Source: Viola odorata (taxonomy: Eukaryota; Streptophyta; Magnoliopsida; Malpighiales; Violaceae). Taken from it: a stretch of DNA of 64,000 nucleotides. The stretch lies in assembly GCA_963691705.1 (NCBI GenBank), contig OY829541.1:43603661-43667660 (forward strand). The letters run 5' to 3'. The first letter of the stretch is position 1. Each line of letters begins with the position of its first letter. Shown in pieces: positions 12,075 to 22,758 of the stretch. Both the position numbers and the translations under genes were made by a program. A model generated the notes under the pieces. That model was not told the origin of the DNA, made no database searches, and was given only the letters and a program-made list of their open reading frames with translations.

Positions 12075-12755
12075 ATTTCAAGTTAATCCGAGCCCGTTTG
12101 ATCCTTTAAACGCAAGGAATGTGCCAGCTTGCTTGTATGCGTATTCTTGTTGTTTTTGCTTATCAAGACTTAGTTAAATTTTGGATATTTATTTACTATT
12201 ATTAGTTGGATATTTAAATATGTTTTTTAGCCAGAAATCAGGTCTAGTTAAATAAGGAAATTCATTTTACTTATGTAATTAGAAAGCTGGATTGTACAAG
12301 TTCTATTCGGTGTAGGATTAGTATTTCAATTCTAGTTAGCTTAAGACTTCTATTTGGTGTGGGACTAACCCTAGCCGTTTGTAACACTATATAAGCTCAC
12401 TTAGAGCTTTATTTTTAGCTGACATTCATTGATAAAAAATATATTATTGTGAGGTGTCTCATATTTGGTTCTAACGAAGAACTCTTAAGCTTAGCTGATT
12501 GCAATTCAGCTTTGATTAAGTAAAACAAATCTTTCCCTATCGTCTATTTCACTCTAGGGTTCTAAACATAAGTTGGTTTAGGAACTTAAAGGTCTTGAGT
12601 CAAGATCCTAGTTGATTATCGAATTAGGGTTCGAATCATCCTCTAAGGTTGGGTTAGGAACTTAGTTGGGTCAATTAGTTACTTGCTTGTTGTTTGAAGA
12701 GGATTTCTTGAGCAAGATCAACAACAAACATTTCTAACAGACCAGGAAAGTATCA
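11858..12755 (+). repeat. 3' LTR of element B
   Basis: The start is set at TGATGTGTTCC because a perfect purine run (GAGGAGGGAGGGAA) stands right before it, and because the homologous place in C, D, F and G begins TGATACG or TGATGCG after the same coding motif. The end is GTATCA at 12755. Only 12157-12755 has a counterpart at the left side. Confidence 0.6.
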
Positions 12756-12757
12756 GT

Positions 12758-12952
12758 CTTGGTGAAGAAGATGGTCACAGGTGTTGTGTCCATAAGAGTA
12801 GGCGTAATCAATGAAATTGGGTGGTGGGCGAGGACGATGGTGTTGGTGTTGGTGGTATGGTGCTGGTGAAGATGGTGACTGGTGAAGATGGTGTTGGTGA
12901 CAATGGTGTGGGTGAAGAAGATGGTGATTGGTGTTGTGTCCGTAAGAGAAGA
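12758..12952. repeat. GGTGAAGATGGTG-type minisatellite in hAT 5' region
   Basis: Imperfect repeats of GGTGAAGATGGTG and GGTGTTGGTG run between two copies of a longer duplicated block. The duplicated block (GGTGAAGAAGATGGT, then GGTGTTGTGTCCRTAAGAG) is at about 12762-12800 and 12910-12950. It lies between the nested LTR element and the right end of the hAT. Confidence 0.65.
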
Positions 12953-13210
12953 GAGAGAGAAAGAGGCGAGAAAATAAAATCAAAAATACACACCCTAATA
13001 ATAATACCCCTATCTAGTTCGGGTATTTCGGGTATCCAAAATTACAAAAATGGATCCCGTTCTGTTCCGAAATTAATTTTGGGTATTACCTTCCTGATCC
13101 TAATTTTTTGATACCTAAAATTTCCGATCCGAAATTTAAAAAAAAAAACTCGGGACGAAAAATTAAAATTTCGTGTACTGAAACTTTTGCCCACCCCAAC
13201 AGTTTGCTAT

Positions 13211-14082
13211 ATTTTTTTTTCCAGATTTCTTGGAACAACTATAAGACTTTTTTTTCCAGATTTTTATAGAACAATGAGGGAGCTTTTAGCCATTTCATGT
13301 ACTCTTGGTTTGGTTGGATATTTATTTTTGGATATTTCGGAGTGATGTACTATGTTAAAAGGATATTTTTTTTTTCATTCTAGTGTGCAATAGTGGTAGT
13401 CATTGTTGATGGGTTGAGTCATAGTTAGATGTATCATATCATGAACTAGCCCATGAACCATACGTTTTTGTGCCATCAGATATTTATTATTTTTTTTTAA
13501 AAAGGGGGGCAGAACCAGAACAGTCCCGGAAAGAACTGGACCAGACCGAAGTGTTAGTAACGGTTCAACCCGGTTCTCTACTATTTAAAACTATAATTTT
13601 CTGGTTCATTCTCTTCCAAAAATCAGACCATATCTACCCGTGTACACCCCTATCAATGTAAGTGAAAAAATTGAATAAAAAATGATTAAAAAAAAAATTT
13701 GCCAAAAATAAAATAAAATACATTGTTTAAAAAAATTCCAAGTTAAAATACAAAACTTCTGAGCATCTTCCTACAACTTTCCTTCCAAGAAGAAAAAGGC
13801 CCACTAAACAACATTAGAAAAACAAAGTGAAAGAAAGTTAGAAAGGTCTCAGACTTGAGATGGATTGTGAAGAGTGTGTACATCCTTATCAATAGACAAA
13901 GACTGACCAGTGGCTATTGACTACCACTTCCTTCTTTCTTCAAGATTCTTGCAAACCATTCATGTATTATCTTGATTCTTGAATGTTATTACTAAAAATA
14001 GATAAATCAAAAAAGCTGTTTAAAATTGCTTTCCTTTCATCTTCTTCATTTCATTCTATCCCAACAAAAAGAAGTGAGAAAC
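13211..14082 (+). promoter_or_regulatory. upstream region of truncated secreted-protein gene
   Basis: This is host DNA between the hAT insertion and the ATG at 14083. It is AT-rich with T-runs. A pyrimidine-rich stretch just before the ATG (about 14020-14070, TTTCATCTTCTTCATTTCAT) looks like a plant 5' leader. No definite TATA box is chosen. A degenerate MITE-like piece occupies about 13500-13656. Confidence 0.35.
13500..13656. mobile_element. possible hAT-type MITE remnant
   Basis: The right end read on the minus strand starts TAGGGGTGTACACGGGTAGA, typical of short hAT-related elements, and the interior is rich in GGTTC/GAACC. The left end (GGGGGGCAGAACCAGAAC) is a poor partner, and no target duplication was found. 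Confidence 0.3.
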
Positions 14083-14175
14083 ATGAACCAAAACCAGTGG
14101 ATTTTTATCATCCTCTTCCTGTCCATCTTCTTCCATCACTTGATCCACACCGTTGCCCAATCTCCACCTCCTTAC
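14083..14175 (+). pseudogene. start of a secreted host protein, cut by LTR insertion
   Basis: Thirty-one codons starting at an ATG after a pyrimidine-rich leader encode a textbook signal peptide. A short polar N-terminus is followed by a hydrophobic core (WIFIILFLSIFFHHLI) and a likely cleavage site TVA-QS, then a proline run SPPPY. The next three bases, TGA, are the first bases of the LTR of element C, so the insertion itself supplies the stop. Plant receptor kinases, cell-wall proteins and arabinogalactan-type proteins begin like this; 31 residues are too few to choose among them. The 3' remainder was not found in the window, because the far side of element C is also deleted. Confidence 0.5.
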
Positions 14176-14980
14176 TGATACGATCTTAGTTGCCTAGGAG
14201 GCATAGAGTGATGATCTAGTTGTTCAATAGGTTCGGCACGTGGAATTGTATCGTAAGATCCCACCTTACAGCTTGCTTTTGAAGGAATCCACCTACTAGC
14301 ACACCAAACACCTAGCCGGCACCAAGGATCGCAACCTACAAGAGATCCACTCGCAAGTCACACTTGATCAAATCTTAACTAAGCTTGAAATCGCTCACTT
14401 AGTCAAGTCGCACTTGACTTGTAGTCTCCTTGTCCGACGAAAACTCTCATTGGGCCATCTCTCATTCTATTTGTGCATTTTGGCCCAAACTTGACCCTGA
14501 GCTACTCCCTGGACTTAGAATCATATTGAAATTGGAATTAGTCCACACTCCCTACCGGTTTGCATTTTGGCTCATAGTCAATCCATCCTTGTCCTTATGC
14601 GTTCGCCTTGTGCTTGACTAAAAGTTGACTCAGGCCAACTTTTGAACCCCTCGTCCGATTGACCTGAAATTTGACCACAACCTTCCTAACACACTGAAGG
14701 ATCTTGTATTTTTCCATAATTCCAATCGGAGTTGATCTTCAACCTCTTGGCTCTCCTTGACTCCATCGCATCCTCATGCGCATGCGCCTCGCGCATTGCT
14801 GGCCCTAGCGCGCATCTCCCTCGTGCGCTGACCTTCAACTCTGCCCTATTAGTCCTCGCTAGCCTCACTTGACTCTCCAAGGCTCGCTTGGCATGCTCCC
14901 TTGCATGCTCTAGCCCTTTGACCGCTTGCCCTTTATCCATTAACCTTACTAGGGTTTGTGAGGTTCCTAGGATCGTATCA
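14176..14980 (-). repeat. 3' LTR of element C
   Basis: It runs from TGATACGATC at 14176 to GATCGTATCA at 14980 on the plus strand. Next to it stands the purine tract, seen on the plus strand as TCCCCTCCCTCTTTAG (14981-14996). Compared with the other LTR it lacks two blocks, about 75 bp and about 0.5 kb. Its first 294 bp in element orientation are coding. Confidence 0.75.
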
Positions 14981-15702
14981 TCCCCTCCCTCTTTAGAAAG
15001 ATTCACCCTTGAATCTTCTTCAATGAAACCGTCTAGGGATAGATTATACCAAAATGCTACGTCCTCTACCTTCAATCCATAGATTGTACATAATCGACCT
15101 AACATGATCTCATAGTCGCTCCTCAATGTCGTAGTGTATACAAACGCTTCAATCGCTCTATCTTCTCGTTTGTTCAAAAATTCCCAAAATGATAGCGATT
15201 GTCTCTCCAAACCTGGAATTTCAATTGCATAATTATCCACGGGATTGTACTCTCCCAAATATTCCTCATGCACAACTAAATCCATCTTAATCAACACAAT
15301 GCGCAACCACTCTCTTTGGCTTGCGATTACCAACTCCTTCGGTATTTCTTCTCTCTTGCGCTTTCCACGCGTACTTAACTCCATCTCTTCGAAATTAATT
15401 TCCTTACAGCCCTGTTCATAAGAAGAAACACTAAAAATAGGGTTAGTTGTAAGCGTTTTGCGCACACATAAGGCGCTCCTCCTTGTTCCTCCAAGTTCAA
15501 GCTCTTGCTCCTCTTTGAAGTCCGCATACGACTTCGCCATCCAACATTGGTCTCCTAACACTTCTCTAGGTGTTAATGGCGCGAGAGTAATACTACGTCC
15601 ATCCTTGGTAATGGTGTAGCGATTACCCCTTCCTTTGTAGACCGCTTCTCTATCATGTTGCCATGGTCGGCCTAACAATATATAACTCGAAGTCATAGGC
15701 AC
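14686..15702 (-). pseudogene. element C post-protease ORF with unknown domain and LTR-encoded tail
   Basis: An open frame of 338 codons continues the protease region. Residues 1-60 are the end of the protease fold (ILLGRPWQHD) and the APLTPREVLGDQCW linker shared with D and G; residues 60-120 are a charged linker. Residues about 120-225 (about 15028-15342) match no part of RT, RNase H or integrase and are not recognised; this stretch holds REWLRIVL, HEEYLGEYNP and YEIMLGRLCTIYGLK. Next comes EEDSRVNLSKEGGDD, the equivalent of the tail motif of the other elements. The remaining 98 codons lie inside the 3' LTR and end at 14686. The frame carries no stop over 1 kb, unlike the other coding remnants here, which suggests that it was translated until recently. 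Confidence 0.6.
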
Positions 15703-15723
15703 AACGTCACAACATACCTCATC

Positions 15724-17253
15724 CTAATAATTCCTAATGATGACCGGAACCATAACCTTATGCATTACTTCCAACTCTCCACTTTTCTTCATCCATTGCA
15801 ACTGGTAGGGTTTTGCTTTCTTGACCAACGGTAACCCTAGCTTGTAAACAAGTAAATCGCTTGCGCAATTTGTAAAACTACCATTGTCTATCATAATCGA
15901 ACAAATATTCCCTCCAATTTGACACCGAGTGTGAAATAAATTATTTCTTTGAGCAGCATCACTCATTATCTCCTTCGGCCGCGCACTCAAGCTTCGCCTA
16001 ACCATCAAACTTAAGCCAGCATCGCATACGACCTCTTCTACGTCTGAATCGCTATGCTTCATCTCCTTGGCTTCGTCTTTCTCTCCACAATCCTCTTCAC
16101 TCATCACACTTTCCTCTCTAATCACCAACACTCATTTGTTAGGACAAGCAGATGCAATATGCTCTCAACCGGTGCATTTAAAACACACTATGTCCTTTGC
16201 TACGGTTCTTGTAGGGTTAGGGTTCGAAGTGCCCTCTTTGCTTACTCGATCTACACTTGACGAGTGTGTACCCTTCAGATTTGGAACCACTTCCCTCTCG
16301 TCTCTAACCCAACTCGTCTTATTCCAAGTCGACCCCTTATCCGAATTACTATTAACTTTCCGCGACTTCTTTTGCCTTTCGATCTTTGAGGCTAAGTGCA
16401 ACATCTCCTCTAGCGAATTATAGGTTGTCAACTCTAACCTATTGGCTATCTTCGGGTTTATTCCATTTAAGAACCTAGCCATGGTTGCCTCAGTATCCTC
16501 TACTATTTGCGCCTTAGTCAACGCAATCTCTATCTCGTTGTAATACTCACCCACACTCTTTGTTCCTTGCATTAGGGTTTGTAGTTTTTGATGAATGTCA
16601 CGCTGAAAGTGACTTGGCACAAACTGTTGCCTCATCAAAGCCTTCATGTCCTCCCATGTTGCAATCGGACCGGCTCTAACTTGCATTCTTGTTTGGTTTA
16701 GTGCGTCCCACCAATGAGCGGCGTAACCACTAAACTCCACCGAGGCTAACTTGACCTTCTTCTCCTCCGAATAATTGTGACAAAGGAAAATAAATTGAAC
16801 TTTCCTTTCCCACTCTAGATATATGTCCGGGTTATCCTTCCCTTTGAATGGTGGTATCTTCATCTTGATGCTCCCAAGTTTCCCATCAATTTGGCCTTTA
16901 AACCGCGTCCTCTCACCATACCGTTCTTCCTGTCTTAGGCGTTCTTCTTCTTCTCGCTCGACTTCCTCATACCATCGTTCACGCCTAGGTTGACGCTCAT
17001 CATTGTTCTCTTGTCTAGAACCTTTAGCCTCACTATTTACATCCTCACGGTCTCTTTCTCCATTGCCTACACCCTCTCGGAGACTTCTAGGGTTTCGGCC
17101 AATTGGCATACCACCAACTAGTCTCTCATCTAGTCTTCTCAAGCGATCATTAGTCTCTTGTCTCCATTGCGCTATCTCATCAAATCTCACATTGAGATTC
17201 CGCATTACGGCAATCATCTCTCGGTTTAGCTCTTCGCTTGCTTGATCCGCCAT
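15724..17253 (-). pseudogene. element C gag-protease, nearly intact
   Basis: The start MADQASEELNREM is at 17253. Residues 1-115 are charged and probably coiled; the capsid-like part has KMKIPPFKGKDNPD, AAHWWDAL and FVPSHFQRD. A basic region leads to a zinc knuckle beginning CFKCTG near 16165-16180. One stop at 16162-16164 interrupts the knuckle. The protease is open from 16131 to 15724 with MIDNGSFTNCAS, and a second stop splits IIRNY from DEVCCDVVP at about 15721. Apart from these nonsense changes the frame is continuous, so the element is younger than B. Gag would build particles and protease would process them. Confidence 0.8.
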
Positions 17254-17531
17254 GACTCTTGAAAAAAATAATTAAACAAACAAAAGAACAAAACAAAACG
17301 ACACTTTTGTGGACAATTTTTTTTTATGACTCTCTTGTGACTCTCATTTTAGTTTTAAATAAGTAAAGACACATACAAATCGACTCGATTTGTTTTTACA
17401 AACGTGACACAAGACGCAATAAGATCTAGACTCCTAGATCAACTTTGACTCGAATTGAAAATAACAAAACATAAATTTAAAGATAGATTGGGATAAGCCG
17501 AACCTTGAACACCTTGTGCTCCACTACCAAC
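17254..17531 (-). other. leader and primer site of element C
   Basis: Non-coding leader between the gag start and the LTR. The primer site, seen on the plus strand as GCTCCACTACCAA at about 17518-17530, touches the LTR start CTGATACG. Confidence 0.6.
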
Positions 17532-18813
17532 TGATACGATCCTAGATTCCTAGGATGCGTAGAGTGACGATCTAGTTCTTCAATAGGTTCGGCACGCGGA
17601 ATTGTATCGTAAGATCCCACCTTACAACTTGCTTTTGAAGGAACCCACCTTCGGACTTGCTCTTCCGAGTCTTTGATAAAGTAAGGTTAGGCAAGAGTCC
17701 ACTCTCCTTGTTCGTCCCTAACGAACCATAGAGGAATCCACCTACTAGCACATCGAACACCTGGCCGGTACCAAGGATCGCAACCTACAAGAGATCCACT
17801 TGCAAGTCTCGCCCTCCGAGATTGAATCCACAATCCCATGTCAAAATCGAGTCCACGATTTCTCACGCCCGAAGCACCAATGTCAAGCCCACGGACGTCC
17901 TTTGTTCGAATCCACGAACACACTCGAGTCCACGAGCACACTATTCGAATCCAAGAACAGCAACATGCTCCCCATGCACCTTCCACGCTTGAGTCCACAA
18001 ACGCCATGCGAGTCACGCCCTAACCGAGCCCACGGCTAAGTTACACAAGAACGACTTGCTCCGGAATAGAGAGAATAAGAGGTAAAGAAGGGAACGGAAT
18101 ATTTGGTATATGTAATTTATGGAAGCTCTGGTTAATGTCATTAATGAAAAATGTTGCCTTTAAATAGGCGCCAATATTCAAAAGTCCTAGCTAATTACAA
18201 GTTCTAATTCTACTAAGACTAGAAGTCCTATTTCTAACTTAACTCTAACTTAATTAATTAAATAAATAAATATAAATTATTTACTCTATCTAACTTGCAT
18301 GAAACTCCTCTCCTTGACCGAATCTTGACTAAGCTTGAAATCGCTCACTTAGTCAAGTCGCACTTGACTTGTAGTCTCCTTGTCCGACGAAAAATCTCCT
18401 TAGGCCATCTCCTATTCTATTCGTGCGTTCTGGCCCAAAATAGACCCCGAACTACTCCCTGGAGTTAGAATTATATTTCAATTGGAATTATTCCAAACGC
18501 CCGACCAGTTTGCGTTTTGGCTCGTAGCCAACCCATCCTTGTCCTTGTGCGCGCGCCTTGCGCTTGACTGAAAGTTGACTCAGTCCAACTTTTGAACCCC
18601 TCATCCGATTGACCTAAAATTTGACCACAACCTTCCTAACACACTGAAGGGTCTTATATTTTATCTAGAAGTCCAGTCAGAGTTGATCTTCAACCTCTTG
18701 GCTCACCTTGACTCTATCGCATCCTCATGCGCATGCGCCTCGCGCATTGCTGGCCCTAGCGTGTGTCTCCCTCGTGCGCTGACCTTCAACTCTGACCTAT
18801 GAGTCCTCGCTAG
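17532..18813 (-). repeat. 5' LTR of element C (outer end deleted)
   Basis: It aligns with 14176-14980 at both ends but keeps about 0.6 kb of middle sequence that the other copy lost. It stops at CCTCGCTAGC (18813), where the other LTR continues for about 130 bp. Beyond it mariner transposase codons start at once. Confidence 0.7.
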
Positions 18814-19090
18814 CAAAATGCATCACTTGGATTTTTACCTTTCTTTGGGGAAGATTAGCCCTGGCTGTTGCAATGATCAAAGGGTCACATGACAGCCTTG
18901 ATGGAAGTATTCCTTGCCTTTCCAAATGTTTCTTTTTCATGTGAGGAATTCTATATGCATTGGCCCCTAATATTTTTAGAATCTCTAGCATACAGGATTG
19001 TCGGGTGAGGAATATATAGTTACACTTCTGATCCAAAAACTCATAAAAGGACTTCTCTACAACTGTAACTAATTGAACCACAAACCTAGC

Positions 19091-20026
19091 TGATACGATC
19101 CTTGCTAGGCTTGGATCGATGCTCCTGTTGCGATCGTTGTTCAAGGATGGACTTCGTGCGGAAATACTTTAATTTGACCCCAAACGTGCACTGACCCTGC
19201 TAAGTCGTGATGACTAGCCAACCCAGCTACGCGAATGAGGATCTTGATCGAACTCCTAACCCTCTAACCAGCAATTGGTTAGCAACCTAGGCAATCGAAC
19301 AATTGGGTGAACTTTCGATTTACTTGAGTGGTTCTTCGAGCGTTCGGACTCAAAGGATTCAAGGTTCTGCGAGACTTAAATTTAACTCAAGTGTTGGCAA
19401 AAAAAAGTCTAATTTTATTAAGCCAAGCGGCTACCTTAAATAGGCGCAAGAAATACAAATCCTACGAGAACTAGAACTTCTATCTATACAAGAATTCGAC
19501 TTAATCAAAAGCTGAAATAATTAATTAAATTAATTATAATACTAGTACTAAGTGTATTAGTAGACCCAAGAAATCCTACGCACGGTAGAATTGCGCAATG
19601 CGTGTCCTTCCTCAAGTCGAAGTCCTTGGTGCGCTAGGACTTGCGCATGCGTTGACTCGCTCGGCCATTCTCCTAAACGCGTCGGGCGTTTGACTTGAAA
19701 CTCCAGTAGCCTCTTCTAGACCCTTGAAGCTATCTTGTAACTCGGCTGGAGCTCGGTAAATATTTTCCAAGTCTGACTTGGCTCGGGCGTCCGTTCTGTG
19801 GGCGCTAGCGTGCGTGCTGGGTGCGACTAGCAGCGCCACTAAGCGCGGCGTGTGCTCGCGTAGTACGAACTCCTCCAGCATAGCCTTGCGCTGAATCTCA
19901 TTATGTAGGAACAAAGAAAGCTGGCTTGATAGGTGCTTGCTGTGTTGGCGCGTCATCGGGCCATGTGGCGGCAAGGGCACGCGTGAAGGTGCGGCGTGCG
20001 TGCGATGCGTACTAGGGTTCGCATCA
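19091..20026 (-). repeat. 3' LTR of element D
   Basis: It runs from TGATACGATCC to GGTTCGCATCA and is adjacent to CAGTCCCTCAC, where the polypurine tract would lie on the opposite strand. It contains the last part of the polyprotein frame, down to the stop at 19612. Confidence 0.85.
19612..20026 (-). pseudogene. LTR-encoded C-terminal tail of element D polyprotein
   Basis: After the LTR boundary the frame reads through ANPSTHRTHAAPSR, the motif GPMTRQHSKHLSSQLSLFL (compare GPLTRARSKKLQGALTLL in B and GPITRARARALQ in G) and an acidic or polar end. The same frame is open in the other LTR (25523-25937), as expected for copied LTRs. The GP-x-T-R-x(n)-L pattern shared with other copies argues for real coding and against chance. 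The role is unknown; in CRM-type elements C-terminal integrase tails are linked to centromere targeting. Confidence 0.6.
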
Positions 20027-22758
20027 GTCCCTCACTCTTCAAGAGGATTCGTCCTCGAATCTGAGTCTTCCTCATCATCTTCCACCCAATCACACAAACT
20101 TAAATCGGAGATGTTGAAGGTAGTACTTGCGGATCCATAGTCGCTAGGAAGGTCGAGGACATAGGCATTATTATTGATTTTCTCCACGATAAAAAATGGG
20201 CCATCTCCTCTTGCGGAAATTTTGTGACGCCTCAAGGCTGGAAATCTTTCCTTCCTTAAATGTAGCCAAACCCAGTCGCCTACTTTGAAAGATGCGGTCG
20301 CTCTTCCTTGATTTTTCTTGCGGACCAAGCGTTCATTCATCTTCTCTATATTTTTCTTGGTCAGCTCATGAATCTTTTTCACCGCTGCTGCCTTTGCGTC
20401 TCCATCTAAACTCACGGCATCTTGCAAAGGTAAAGGTGCTAAGTCCAGCGGCTTCAAAGGATTGAAGTCGTAGACTATCTTGAAAGGTGAAAAACCAGTG
20501 CTAGAATGCGTGGCTCGATTGTAGGCAAATTCCATAAAGGGTAGCTGATCATCCCACTTGGTTACATGTTTGCCTACCAATGCCCTCAATAAGGACCCGA
20601 CTGTGCAGTTTACTACTTCTGTTTGTCCGCTAGAAGTCGAAAAGAGTAGCTTAGTCCCCAAACGTCGCCATAACACTCGCAAAAAATGGCCAAGAAATTT
20701 CCTGTCTCGGTCACTTACAATGCTTGCGGGCATCCCATGTAAGCGAACGATTTCCTTGAAAAATATGTTGGCGATGTAGCTTGCGTCGTTGCTAGTGGTG
20801 CACGGAATGAAGTGTGCCATCTTCGAAAATCTGTCCACGACAACGAAGATGCAATCTTTCCCTTTCCATGATTTCGGCAACCCAACCATAAAGTCCATGG
20901 AGATATCTGTCCAAGGGTGCGAAGGAATGGGTAGAGGCATGTACTCACCATGGCTTGCAACCTTCGATTTGGCCTTGCGACATGTAATACACCGAGACAC
21001 AATGCGTATCACGTCCCTTTTCATATGTGGCCAATAAAAATGCCCCTTTAATATCTCAAGGGTCTTCGTAACTCCGAAGTGTCCCATAAGTCCACCACTG
21101 TGTGACTCTAAGACTACTAATTCTCGCATAGAACAATGCGGAATGCACAATCTCTTGTGCTTAAACAGATACCCTTCATGCTGAAAATACTTAGACCCAT
21201 GTGTCGTCATGCATGTAGAGTAGATCTCTCCAAAATCAGAATCAAGAGGGTAGAGAGAAATTATGTGCGCAAACCCTAAAAGTTTCGCACTAAGAGAAGA
21301 GATGAGGGCATACCGTCTAGACAATGCGTCGGCTACGATATTCTCCTTTCCTTGCTTATATTGGATGTGGTACGGGAATGCTTCTATGAATTCCATCCAG
21401 GTTGCGTGCCTCTTGTTCAATTTCCCTTGTCCCTTCAGATATTTCAAGCTAAGGTGATCGGTGTGCACTAGGAACTCTCGCGGCATAAGATAGTGCTGCC
21501 AAACATCTAAGGCGCGCACGAGTGCATATAGTTCCTTGTCATAAGTGGGATACCGAAGTTGTGCATCTTTTAATTTCTCACTGAAGAACGCAATCGGCTT
21601 CTTCTCTTGCATCAGAACCACTCCAATGCCGATGCCACTTGCATCGCATTCTACTTCGAAGGCTTTTTCGAAATTAGGCAATGCTAAAACAGGCGCGGTG
21701 CATAGCCTCTCTTTAAGCGTTTGAAACGCTTGTTCCTGCGGCTGTTCCCACGCAAAGGGCACTCCCTTCTTAGTCAATTCGTTCAAAGGTGCTGCTACAG
21801 TGCTGAAATCCTTGACAAAGCGTCTATAAAAGCTTGCTAAGCCATGGAACGAACGTATATCACTCACGTTCCTTGGCGTAGGCCACTCCTTGATGGCTTT
21901 GATCTTTTCTTCATCGACCTTGACGCCTTCCACACTCACAATGAACCCTAGAAAACTGACTTGCTTAAGCGCGAATGAGCACTTACTCGAAAGCATATAA
22001 CTGTTGCTCTCGTAGGGTTAAGAACACTTGGCGTAGGTGCGCGCCATGTTCTTCAAGTGACCTGCTATAAACGAGGATGTCATCAAAGTACACCACTACG
22101 AACTTGCCGATGAACCGCCGTAGCACATGGTTCATAAGTCTCATGAATGTGCTTGGTGCGTTTGTCAAGCCGAAAGGCATGACCATCCACTCGTAAAGAC
22201 CGTGCTTGGTCTTAAACGCTGTCTTCCATTCGTCCCCTTCCTTCATTCGAATTTATGGTAGCCGCTCATAAGATCTATCTTTGAGAAGATTTGGCTGCCA
22301 CTCAATTCGTCTAACATGTCATCTAGCCTCGGAATGGGATGTCGATACTTGATTGTAATCTTGTTCACGGCCCTACAGTCCACGCACATTCGCCATGTAC
22401 CATCCTTTTTAGGCACAAGGATAACGGGTACGGCGCAAGGGGAAAGACTTTCCCGCACATACCCACGGCTTAATAAGTCATCCACTTGCGGTTGTAACTC
22501 CTTTGTCTCTTCGGGATTACTTCTATAAGCTGGCCGATTCAGAATTGTGGAGCCTGGAACAAAATTTATTTGGTGCTCGATCCCTCGGATTGGAGGTAAA
22601 CCCGCGGGCATCTCGTCGGGTAATACATCTGCAAATTCTTCCAATAACTCGGAAATAATAGGTGGGGCAGAATTTGTAGATGAAGAAGAAGAGAGACAGT
22701 AGGGCTTGAAGCGAAGTAGAATCAAAGTCTTACTTGGTTCGCAATTAGAATTGCGCAT
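20027..22758 (-). pseudogene. element D pol: RT, RNase H, integrase and tail
   Basis: RT begins near 22640 with LPPIRGIEHQINFVPG, then [24 protein letters not shown] codons, and reaches [11 protein letters not shown] near 22050. A frameshift follows near 21990. From 21996 one frame of 654 codons covers the RT thumb, RNase H ([48 protein letters not shown]), the integrase zinc region (H...H...C-x2-C, CITCRKAKS), the core and the C-terminus. In the core, the first acidic residue lies in DFMVGLP or DRFSKMAHF, the second in SIVSDRDRKF, and the third in SGQTEVVN, where a few residues before GQTE are missing. The tail DSRTNPLEE ends at a TGA at 20032. In the same frame the coding continues into the LTR for about 130 more codons to 19612, so that single stop separates pol from the LTR-encoded tail. 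Confidence 0.85.

Larger units (their letters stand above)
5509..12755 (+). mobile_element. Ty3/gypsy chromovirus-like element B, nested in hAT
   Basis: The element reads as a 5' LTR (truncated), primer site, 0.9-kb leader, gag-protease-RT-RNase H-integrase remnants and a 3' LTR. The two LTR copies align from TGCTTATCAAGACTTAG to GTATCA. Many in-frame stops, mostly TAG, and several frameshifts show it is old and inactive. The left LTR lacks about the first 300 bp of the right one, and no 5-bp target duplication is seen, so the left edge was deleted after insertion. The clade (CRM-like chromovirus) is an inference from pol and the tail motif. Confidence 0.75.
4241..13200 (-). mobile_element. 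hAT (Ac-like) transposon, defective, with nested LTR element
   Basis: The left end reads TATGAGTGGGCAAA and the right end TTTGCCCACCCCAA, close to the hAT consensus CAGGGGTGGGCAAA as inverted ends. The ten bases AGTTTGCTAT occur directly outside both ends (4234-4243 and 13201-13210), and an 8-bp target duplication fits within them. The subterminal regions on both sides are rich in GGGTATTC/CCCGAA-type motifs found in Ac-like elements. Without the nested retrotransposon (5509-12755) the hAT is about 1.7 kb. It keeps only a BED zinc-finger piece of the transposase, so it is a deletion derivative that needed a helper. Confidence 0.75.
14176..18813 (-). mobile_element. non-autonomous chromovirus-like element C (gag-protease only)
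   Basis: On the minus strand the order is 5' LTR (17532-18813, cut at its outer end), primer site (about 17517-17531), leader, gag-protease (17253-15724), an odd coding segment (15702 to about 14981) and 3' LTR (14176-14980). There is no RT, RNase H or integrase anywhere between the protease and the polypurine tract. The element must have depended on another element's pol. The outer edge at 18813 joins directly to mariner sequence, so a deletion removed the last part of the LTR. CTTAC (14171-14175) precedes the 3' LTR; its partner is lost. Confidence 0.7.

Noticed and set aside
12808..13111. Histidine- or glycine-rich frames in the minisatellite
   Set aside because: Produced by the GGTGAAGATGGTG repeats; no conserved domain.
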